The notes under the pieces: model-generated | What the model saw: the letters and a program-made list of their open reading frames with translations, nothing else | Told to the model about the DNA's origin: nothing | Database searches by the model: none | Origin: Clostridia bacterium | Lineage (GTDB): Bacteria; Bacillota; Clostridia; Oscillospirales; Acutalibacteraceae | Direction: 5' to 3' | NCBI GenBank assembly: GCA_030536195.1 | Contig: JAUNQL010000001.1 | Coordinates: forward strand, 1-29,020 | Length of the DNA: 29,020 bases | Position numbers and translations under genes: made by a program | Shown here: piece after piece, positions 22,089-28,423 of the stretch | Layout: the number at the start of each line of letters is the position of its first letter | Position numbering within the stretch: position 1 is the first letter of the stretch

Positions 22089-22150
22089 AAAAAGTCCTCC
22101 TCTTATGATAAATTACAAATTTCCGTAAAATACAGTAAAAATAGTTTAGC

Positions 22151-22178
22151 ATAATATATAGCGTTTCAACGTTTTACA
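22151..22178 (-). promoter_or_regulatory. Possible promoter of the EF-G-like gene
   Basis: Minus strand: TGTAAA (22173-22178), 16-bp spacer, TATTAT (22151-22156). The -35 box is weak; TTGAAA lies inside the spacer. It is the best candidate in the gap, with a leader of about 55 nt. Confidence 0.35.
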
Positions 22179-22275
22179 GTGATAAAGGGATAGAAATTCC
22201 CTTATGTTTTTTGTGTACATCTCATAAGAAGATGTTTTGAAATTTAAATAATTTCCGAACAACCGTACACTTTCG

Positions 22276-22304
22276 TTGACATATACATTAAATAGGGTTA
22301 AAAT
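22276..22304 (+). promoter_or_regulatory. Strong sigma-A promoter of the SDR gene
   Basis: TTGACA (22276-22281), 17-bp spacer, TAAAAT (22299-22304). Only one base deviates from consensus. The ribosome binding site AAAAAGGAGA follows about 10 nt before the ATG. Confidence 0.85.
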
Positions 22305-22336
22305 ATAGCCACCATTTTAAAAAGGAGATCGTTCGT

Positions 22337-23365
22337 ATGAAAATTTGTATGATCGGCGGTACAGGCCTTCTTGGTGCAGAAGCAGCAAAGGTTATGATCG
22401 CAAAGGGACATCAGGTATCAACACTTGCTCTTCCTCCACTTCCAGAGGGAGCTCCTATTCCAGAAGAGATGGAAATCATCTTCCAGGACATCAACAAGTG
22501 GTCAGATGCTGACATCGAAAATTGGCTTAAGGGTGCTGACGCATTCGTATTCGCAGCAGGCGTAGACGAGCGTGTAGAGATGGAAGGTCCAGTACTTCCT
22601 AAGTACCATAAGTTCAACATCGCTCCTCTTGAGAGAATCTTCCCAATCGCTAAGAAAGCTGGCGTAAAGCGCGCTACAGTTCTTGGTTCTTACTTCGCTT
22701 ATTGGGCAAAGATGCATCCAGAGAAGCCAGACTATCGCAGCGATAGAAACCCATACATCCAGTCAAGACTTGCTCAGGAGCAGCTCTGCAAAGACGTTGC
22801 TGATGACAACTTCGCAGTAGACGTTCTTGAACTTCCATACATCTTTGGTACACAGCCAGGTCGTCGTCCAGTATGGACAATCCTCATCGAGAAGATTAAG
22901 ATGATGGATAAGTGGCCTTTCACAATGTATCCATGGGGCGGCACAGCTATGCTTACATGCCGTCAGGTTGGTGAGTGCATCTGTGGTTCTGCTACACGTG
23001 AGTCTAAGGGCTACAACGCACTTCCATGCGCTTGCTACAACATGAAGTGGGGTCCATTCCTCAAGATCGTTTACAACGCACGTGGCATGGGCGCTAACCG
23101 TCCAATCCTCTATGTACCACCAGTAGCTATGAAGCTCGGTCTCTTCGGTATCCTTAAGGATTATAAGGAGAGAAACATCGAGTCTGGTACATCACTCTTC
23201 ACAACAGCTGACCTCATGGGCGATGACATCTTCATCGACACAGGTATTGCTGAGTCTCTTGGTGCTACACCAGACGACATCGAATCAGCTATCTTTGATT
23301 CAATCAAGCTTTCAGTAGAGGCTGTTAACGGTACAGCTAAGCTTCTTGGTATGAAGGGTGAATAA
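22337..23365 (+). CDS. NAD(P)-binding SDR-type epimerase/dehydratase-like protein
   Basis: A 342-residue protein with an N-terminal Rossmann fold: MKICMIGGTGLLGAEAAKVM gives the TGxxGxxx dinucleotide motif, and DAFVFAAGVDERV the next strand. It resembles atypical or extended SDRs. The catalytic position reads Y140-IQS-R144, so the usual YxxxK lysine is arginine; S118 lies in VLGSYFAYW. Substrate unknown. A near-consensus promoter, a strong AAGGAG site and a narrow codon choice (CTT, GGT, GCT, ATC dominate) suggest high expression. It stands alone and ends in its own terminator. Confidence 0.82.
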   Translation: MKICMIGGTGLLGAEAAKVMIAKGHQVSTLALPPLPEGAPIPEEMEIIFQDINKWSDADIENWLKGADAFVFAAGVDERVEMEGPVLPKYHKFNIAPLERIFPIAKKAGVKRATVLGSYFAYWAKMHPEKPDYRSDRNPYIQSRLAQEQLCKDVADDNFAVDVLELPYIFGTQPGRRPVWTILIEKIKMMDKWPFTMYPWGGTAMLTCRQVGECICGSATRESKGYNALPCACYNMKWGPFLKIVYNARGMGANRPILYVPPVAMKLGLFGILKDYKERNIESGTSLFTTADLMGDDIFIDTGIAESLGATPDDIESAIFDSIKLSVEAVNGTAKLLGMKGE

Positions 23366-23390
23366 TTAGAGTTTAATTCTTCACAAAAAG

Positions 23391-23421
23391 GACCCGCTCA
23401 AACGAGCGGGTCTTGTTTTTT
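23391..23421 (+). terminator. Terminator of the SDR gene
   Basis: GACCCGCTC / GAGCGGGTC, a perfect 9-bp stem with an AAAC loop followed by TTGTTTTTT. The same stem recurs at 23889-23911. Confidence 0.9.
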
Positions 23422-23442
23422 AATTCTTTCCCATGATATAAT
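23413..23442 (+). promoter_or_regulatory. Promoter of the small PAS-like gene, overlapping the SDR terminator tail
   Basis: TATAAT (23437-23442) is preceded at 18-bp spacing by TTGTTT (23413-23418), which is the T-run of the SDR terminator. The -35 box is only moderate. Confidence 0.5.
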
Positions 23443-23477
23443 GAGCGTGCAATTTATTTTAAGAAAGGAAAACGCTT

Positions 23478-23873
23478 ATGGGATTATTTTCATCTTCAAT
23501 CGCACTTTGGGACGATAAGAGCCAGCGCCTTGATCTTGATATGACTAAAGAGGATCTCTATAGCACCCTTAAACTCCTAGACGCTCTTTTCTTTAAAGCA
23601 AGACTTGTAGATGTTGAAAATAGCATCGAATACAATGTAACACCAGAAGGAAAAATTGTTCCAACTGAAACATGCTGCTTCGCAGTTTGGGGCAAGGATT
23701 CACCTTGTACTAACTGCACATCAATGCAAGCGTTCAAATCAAAGTCACAGCTCACAAAACACGAGAGCATAGGCAGTGTTCAGTTCCATATTCTTTCAAA
23801 GTATATTGAATTTAACCACAAACCATACGTGCTTGAAGTTGTTATCAAGGAAACTCACAATGTAATGTCCTAA
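23478..23873 (+). CDS. Small stand-alone PAS-like protein with a Cys motif
   Basis: A 131-residue soluble protein without signal peptide. The pattern ETCCFAVWGKDSPCTNC (64-80: C66, C67, C77, C80) followed by a lysine/serine segment and KHESIG resembles a PAS-like sensory module that I recall mainly as the input domain of clostridial GGDEF/EAL or kinase proteins; here no output domain follows. The cysteines could bind metal or sense redox. The start at 23478 follows AAGAAAGGAAAACGCTT. It is bracketed by two terminators with the same stem. The function is unknown and the domain call is from memory of the pattern only. Confidence 0.6.
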   Translation: MGLFSSSIALWDDKSQRLDLDMTKEDLYSTLKLLDALFFKARLVDVENSIEYNVTPEGKIVPTETCCFAVWGKDSPCTNCTSMQAFKSKSQLTKHESIGSVQFHILSKYIEFNHKPYVLEVVIKETHNVMS

Positions 23874-23884
23874 CAGCAAATAAC

Positions 23885-23918
23885 AAAAGACCCGCTCTTT
23901 TCGAGCGGGTCTTATTTT
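23885..23918. terminator. Bidirectional terminator between the PAS-like gene and aspS
   Basis: AAGACCCGCTC / GAGCGGGTCTT, an 11-bp stem with a 5-nt loop, A-rich on the left and TTATTTTTA on the right. The aspS stop codon lies at its right edge, so it serves both convergent genes. Confidence 0.88.
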
Positions 23919-25711
23919 TATTCTGCTTTTTCCTCGCGATGTGTTACTGCAATTCCAAGCTCATCAAGCTGAGCGTTGTCAACGCTGCTTGGGCAGGATG
24001 TCATAGGCTCTATGGCATCCTTATTCTTTGGATATGCGATAACATCGCGGAGAGTCTCAAGGCGAAGCATCTGCATGATAAGTCTATCAAGGCCGAGTCC
24101 CATGCCACCATGAGGTGGTGGGCCAAACTTGAAGGCATCGAGGAGATAGCCAAACTTCTGCTGAGCCTCTTCCTTGGTAAGACCAAGGAGATCAAAGATA
24201 CGAGACTGGAGCTCTGGGTCTGTGATACGGATAGAACCTGACGCGAGCTCAACGCCGTTGAGAACGAGGTCGTAGCACTTTGCACGAACCTTAGCCTTGT
24301 CGGACTCAAGGTACTCAAGACAATCGTCCATTGGAGCTGTGAATGGATGGTGCATAGCAACGAATGTCTGGAGCTCCTCGTCCCACTCAAAGAATGGGAA
24401 TTCTGTGATCCAAAGGAGATTGTATTTATCCTGTGGAATGATATCAAGCTTCTTTGCAGCCTCTTGACGGATTGCGCCGAGGATGCTCAAAACATGAGAG
24501 TTGTTTGTATCACCAATGATGAATACAACGTCACCCTGTTCTGTATTTCCAGCCTTTAAGATGGCATCCATCTTGTCCTCTGAGATGAACTTGCCAAATG
24601 ATGAACTTACGCCATCATCGGTCCAACGTACCCAAGCAAGTCCCTTAGCACCGATGCCCTTTGCCATCTCAGTGAGCTTGTCGATTTCCTTACGTGAGTA
24701 AATTGATGCTGCGTTCTTGGCAGTAATTGCACGAACACTACCGCCACCAGCGATTGCTGATTCAAATACACCAAATCCGCAATCCTTTACAATGTCAGAG
24801 ATATCATAAAGTTCCATGCCATAACGTGTATCTGGCTTATCAGAACCAAAGCGTTCCATTGCCTCCTTAAATGTAAGACGTGGAAGTGGAAGCTCAATAT
24901 CAACATCAAGTGCTTCCTTAAATACGCGAACCATAAAGCGTTCGCCCATATCCAAGATGTCCTCCATATCAACGAAAGACATCTCAAGGTCTATCTGAGT
25001 AAACTCTGGCTGACGGTCAGCACGAAGATCCTCGTCTCTGAAGCAGCGAGCGATTTGCATGTAGCGGTCAAAACCTGCTACCATGGAGAGCTGCTTATAA
25101 AGCTGTGGAGACTGAGGAAGCGCATAGAAGTCGCCATTGTGAAGTCTGCTTGGAACAAGGAAGTCACGTGCTCCCTCTGGAGTAGACTTGATAAGCATAG
25201 GTGTCTCTATCTCGATAAAACCATTCTCGTCGAAGAAATCACGAACAATCTTGGTAATCTTGTGACGCATCAAAATATTCTTCTGAAGGTCTGGACGACG
25301 AAGGTCTAAATATCTGTACTTAAGACGAATAAGTTCGTCTGTTTTGCAGTCCTCTACAATCTCAAATGGAGGTGTCTCAGACTTACCAAGGATGCGAAGG
25401 TCGCTAACAAAAATCTCAACCTCACCAGTTGGGATTTCAAGGTTCTTAGATGAACGCTCACGAACAACGCCCTTTGCCATCAAAACAAACTCTGAACGAA
25501 CAGAGAATGCCTTGTCAAAAACAGCCTTGTCTGTTGAATCGTCAAAAGCAAGCTGAACAATACCTGTACGGTCACGCAAATCAATAAAGATAAGCGCACC
25601 AAGGTCGCGCTGCTTTGCAGCCCAACCACAAACTACTACTTCCTGTCCTATGAATGAGGAATTAAACTCACCACAGTAATTGGTCCTCTTAAGACCGTCC
25701 ATCTTGTCCAT
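23918..25711 (-). CDS. aspS: Aspartyl-tRNA synthetase, bacterial type
   Basis: AspRS charges tRNA-Asp. The 597-residue class II enzyme has an N-terminal OB-fold anticodon domain (VVVCGWAAKQRDLGALIFID), motif 1 ENGFIEIETPML, motif 2 QIARCFRDEDLRADRQPEFT, the bacterial GAD insertion and motif 3 GGMGLGLDRLIMQML. Its ATG overlaps the hisS stop (TAATG) and has GGAGG 9 nt upstream; a second in-frame ATG lies 9 nt later. It forms a two-gene operon with hisS. Whether it also charges tRNA-Asn cannot be told. Confidence 0.97.
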   Translation of the reverse strand: MDKMDGLKRTNYCGEFNSSFIGQEVVVCGWAAKQRDLGALIFIDLRDRTGIVQLAFDDSTDKAVFDKAFSVRSEFVLMAKGVVRERSSKNLEIPTGEVEIFVSDLRILGKSETPPFEIVEDCKTDELIRLKYRYLDLRRPDLQKNILMRHKITKIVRDFFDENGFIEIETPMLIKSTPEGARDFLVPSRLHNGDFYALPQSPQLYKQLSMVAGFDRYMQIARCFRDEDLRADRQPEFTQIDLEMSFVDMEDILDMGERFMVRVFKEALDVDIELPLPRLTFKEAMERFGSDKPDTRYGMELYDISDIVKDCGFGVFESAIAGGGSVRAITAKNAASIYSRKEIDKLTEMAKGIGAKGLAWVRWTDDGVSSSFGKFISEDKMDAILKAGNTEQGDVVFIIGDTNNSHVLSILGAIRQEAAKKLDIIPQDKYNLLWITEFPFFEWDEELQTFVAMHHPFTAPMDDCLEYLESDKAKVRAKCYDLVLNGVELASGSIRITDPELQSRIFDLLGLTKEEAQQKFGYLLDAFKFGPPPHGGMGLGLDRLIMQMLRLETLRDVIAYPKNKDAIEPMTSCPSSVDNAQLDELGIAVTHREEKAE

Positions 25712-27072
25712 TAAAACTTGCCTCCAAAAAGTGAATTGAAATCTATTCCACTGATATCAACGTCTTTCAAATCGTCACCTAAATCAAGGTTGCTTACTGA
25801 TTGCTTAATTGATATCTCAACAAAGTCCTCTGCCAAAGTATCAAGTTTTACCTCTACTTCTTCGCCAGAATCCATGTTCTTAAGCTTTGCTGTGCCTGAT
25901 TGAAGTTCGTCATCACCGATGACTACTACATACTCAGCACCAATTTTGTTTGCGTACTTCATCTGTGCCTTGATGCCACGATTTGATACATCAAAGAGTG
26001 CAAACACACCCTCCTGACGGAGGTTGGTTGCAAGACCTGCGGCAAAGAGGCTTGCGGCCTCACCTGCTGGTGCAATGTAGATGTTGCACCTCTGCTCCTC
26101 TGGGAGCTCGATGCCCTGCTGCTCGAGTACGAGCATCAAGCGTTCGAGGCCCAAACCAAAGCCGAGTGCAGGTACATGGTTGCCGCCAAGCTCCTCGCAG
26201 AGGCCGTCATATCGACCGCCGCCACATACGGTGCCCTGGGCACCTATGCCTGTTGCAACGAACTCAAATACTGTCTTGGTGTAATAGTCAAGACCACGTA
26301 CGATTGTAGGGTTTACCTTATATGGAATGCTCATAGCTTCAAGATTTTTCTTGAGGCTCTCGAAGTGAGCACTACAATCATCACAGAGGAAGTCGAGTAC
26401 AACTGGAGCATCCTTTGCAATCTCAGAGCAAACTGGGCTCTTGCAGTCAAGGATTCTCATTGGGTTACGCTCAAGTCGTGAGAGGCATGTCTCACAGAGT
26501 TCGCCCTTCTTGCTCTCAAAGTATGCCTTGAGTGCCTCCTGATACTTAGCACGGCATGTTGGGCAGCCAATTGAGTTGATCTGAAGCTCAAGTCCCTCAA
26601 TACCAAGGAAGCCAAATATCTCACTTGCAAGTGAGATTACCTCTGCATCAGCGGCAGCGCTCTCAGCGCCAAAGCACTCAACACCAAACTGGTGGAACTC
26701 ACGAAGGCGGCCAGCCTGTGGCTTTTCATACCTGTAGCAAGATGTGAAATAATATACCTTCTGTGGCAATGCATCATTAAAAAGTCCGTGCTCTAAGAAA
26801 GCTCGAACTGCACCAGCAGTACCCTCTGGACGAAGAGTGATTGAACGACCACCCTTGTCCTCAAAAGTATACATTTCCTTTTGAACTACATCAGTTGTAT
26901 CGCCAACAGAGCGATTAAAAAGCTCTGTGTGCTCAAATACAGGCGTGCGAATCTCACGGAATCCAAAGTTGCCAGCGATGTCAGCTATAGTTGCTTCTAC
27001 GAAGCGGTTTTTATAGCTCTCGCTTGGGAGGATGTCCTCCGTGCCCTTGATTGCACTAGTCAATAATGCCAT
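25711..27072 (-). CDS. hisS: Histidyl-tRNA synthetase
   Basis: HisRS charges tRNA-His. The 453-residue product has the start IKGTEDILPSESY, LFNRSVGDTTDVVQKEMYTF, LRPEGTAGAVRAFLEH, motif 2 YRYEKPQAGRLREFHQFGVE and the histidine-binding VRGLDYYTKTVFEF. A segment with several CxxC or CxxxxC pairs (CPTC, CETC, CDDC) lies in the middle, as I recall for clostridial HisRS. The C-terminal anticodon domain has LFAAGLATNLRQEGVFALFD. The ATG follows GGAGG at 9 nt. No T-box leader lies upstream; the leader is only about 40 nt. Confidence 0.97.
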   Translation of the reverse strand: MALLTSAIKGTEDILPSESYKNRFVEATIADIAGNFGFREIRTPVFEHTELFNRSVGDTTDVVQKEMYTFEDKGGRSITLRPEGTAGAVRAFLEHGLFNDALPQKVYYFTSCYRYEKPQAGRLREFHQFGVECFGAESAAADAEVISLASEIFGFLGIEGLELQINSIGCPTCRAKYQEALKAYFESKKGELCETCLSRLERNPMRILDCKSPVCSEIAKDAPVVLDFLCDDCSAHFESLKKNLEAMSIPYKVNPTIVRGLDYYTKTVFEFVATGIGAQGTVCGGGRYDGLCEELGGNHVPALGFGLGLERLMLVLEQQGIELPEEQRCNIYIAPAGEAASLFAAGLATNLRQEGVFALFDVSNRGIKAQMKYANKIGAEYVVVIGDDELQSGTAKLKNMDSGEEVEVKLDTLAEDFVEISIKQSVSNLDLGDDLKDVDISGIDFNSLFGGKF

Positions 27073-27119
27073 GTTTAAAGCCTCCGTCGTATACGATTAA
27101 ATAGTTGAATAACGCGTTA

Positions 27120-27148
27120 ATTATAATACAAGAGCCGTGCTTTTGCAA
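27120..27148 (-). promoter_or_regulatory. Promoter of hisS-aspS, built into the mgsA terminator
   Basis: Minus strand: TTGCAA (27143-27148), 17-bp spacer, TATAAT (27120-27125). The -35 box covers the loop edge and the spacer covers one arm of the hairpin at 27132-27163. Confidence 0.8.
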
Positions 27149-27163
27149 TAAAAAGCACGGCTC
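27132..27163 (-). terminator. Terminator of the methylglyoxal-synthase-like gene
   Basis: GAGCCGTGCTTTT / AAAAGCACGGCTC, a perfect 13-bp stem with a 6-nt loop, followed on the minus strand by TTGTATTATAATT. The T-run is imperfect because it also contains the hisS -10 box. Confidence 0.75.
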
Positions 27164-27175
27164 AATTTCGCTATT

Positions 27176-27583
27176 TTAGTTGTTCTTTGGGTTAACGATG
27201 TCACGCCAATCAAGGTCACCACGTGCAAGTGAGTGGATGAGTGCCTCTGCTGTTGCAATGTTGGTTGCAACTGGGATGTTGTGTACGTTGCAAAGTCTCA
27301 AAAGATTGGCCTCGTTAGGCTCGTTTGGCTTTGGATTAAGTGGATCGCCAAACATCAAAAGAAGGTCGATTTCATTACATGCAATTCGAGAAGCAATCTG
27401 TTGCTCGCCACCCTGAGAACCACTTAAAAATCTCTGGATTTCAAGACCTGTTGCCTCAGACACAATTTTACCTGTAGTTCCTGTTGCACAGAGAGTGTGC
27501 TTGGACAAAATTCCACAGTAAGCTATACAGAACTGTGTCATAAGTTCCTTTTTAACATCATGTGCAATAATTGCGATGTTCAT
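27176..27583 (-). CDS. mgsA: Methylglyoxal synthase homologue with replaced active-site residues
   Basis: Methylglyoxal synthase turns dihydroxyacetone phosphate into methylglyoxal and phosphate. The 135-residue product matches the family over its length: IAHDVKKELM, LCATGTTGKIVSEATGL, LLMFGDPLNP, LLRLCNVHNIPVATNIATAE and RGDLDWRDIV. Key positions differ from the E. coli enzyme: D71 is E60, H98 is N87 and D101 is N90; H19 (H8) and D91 (D80) remain. Each was confirmed from the codons. Activity is therefore doubtful. The ATG at 27583 follows GGGAGG; an upstream in-frame start at 27607 is less likely. It has its own promoter and lies downstream of the MinD-like gene. Confidence 0.85.
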   Translation of the reverse strand: MNIAIIAHDVKKELMTQFCIAYCGILSKHTLCATGTTGKIVSEATGLEIQRFLSGSQGGEQQIASRIACNEIDLLLMFGDPLNPKPNEPNEANLLRLCNVHNIPVATNIATAEALIHSLARGDLDWRDIVNPKNN

Positions 27584-27625
27584 CGTTATGCCTCCCGATA
27601 GATACACATTTACTAGGTAAAGTCT

Positions 27626-27654
27626 ATTTTAACATAAAATACACACGTGAACAA
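27626..27654 (-). promoter_or_regulatory. Promoter of the methylglyoxal-synthase-like gene, with an adjacent palindrome
   Basis: Minus strand: TTGTTC (27649-27654), 17-bp spacer, TAAAAT (27626-27631), with an extended TGT before the -10 box. A small palindrome TTTACTAGGTAAA (27609-27621) sits over the predicted start of transcription and could be an operator. Confidence 0.65.
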
Positions 27655-27678
27655 TAGGTTTTTGTAAAAATTAAACAA

Positions 27679-28410
27679 TCAAAGCTTGAGTGGAACGTGC
27701 TCGCCCTCGAGTCGACGTGCCACACGTTTCATTGCTTTTACAGCTTTGCCATTTGGATCAACAAGCTCACCGTTTTGCATTGACAAAACGAGGCCCTTGT
27801 CCTCTGGTACTACGCCAACAAGCTGAACGCCAGTTGCATCAACAACCTCATCGATGTTGAGTGCTCTTCCTCCGAGCACTACACCCTTTTGGAAGCGGTT
27901 AATGATGAGCCTTGCTTCAACACCCGCGTCGGCTGCCTTCTCAGCAGCAACACCTGCGCTTCTAACACAGACATTATCCGGTGTAGAAACAATAATAGCC
28001 ATATCCGCAACGCCAAGAGCAGCCTCAAAAATTGGGCCGACGCCCGCTGGGCAGTCCAAGATAATATAATCAAACTCGTGGTCGTAGATTGATACGAGCT
28101 TACGCATGTCCGCTGCTGAAACATCAACGTCATACGTTGGCGCAGCAAGGAGTTTTGGACCACCAGTGGTAATGAGGGCAGACCTTGTATCTATGTTGCC
28201 CTCGATAATGTCATACCAGTCATAGAGCACAAGGCTGCTGACAGACAACATAATATCAAGTGTTCTAAGTTCAACATCACAGTCTATCATCAAAACCTGA
28301 TACCCTTGAGAACAGAGTATCTTGGCATAAGTAGTGGAGAGAGTTGATTTGCCAACTCCACCCTTTCCGGATGTAAACAATATTTTCTTTCCTGACAAAT
28401 CGCGACGCAT
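27679..28410 (-). CDS. MinD-like P-loop ATPase without the C-terminal membrane helix
   Basis: A 243-residue ParA/MinD ATPase. The deviant Walker A is SGKGGVGKST (14-23) with the signature Lys16, switch I lies near DCDVELRTLDIML (43-55) and Walker B is YIILDCPAG (115-123). LIINRFQKG and VGVVPEDKGLVLSMQNGELV are typical of MinD. The protein stops at RRLEGEHVPLKL, where MinD proteins usually continue with a linker and an amphipathic membrane-targeting helix. It lies between a PBP2-type gene and the mgsA homologue; minC and minE are absent beside it. The ATG at 28410 follows GGGGG. It may not act in septum placement. Confidence 0.85.
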   Translation of the reverse strand: MRRDLSGKKILFTSGKGGVGKSTLSTTYAKILCSQGYQVLMIDCDVELRTLDIMLSVSSLVLYDWYDIIEGNIDTRSALITTGGPKLLAAPTYDVDVSAADMRKLVSIYDHEFDYIILDCPAGVGPIFEAALGVADMAIIVSTPDNVCVRSAGVAAEKAADAGVEARLIINRFQKGVVLGGRALNIDEVVDATGVQLVGVVPEDKGLVLSMQNGELVDPNGKAVKAMKRVARRLEGEHVPLKL

Positions 28411-28423
28411 ATCATTTACCCCC

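Noticed and set aside
27073..27119. T-box riboswitch before hisS-aspS
   Set aside because: The leader is only about 40 nt and has neither a specifier stem nor the T-box sequence.
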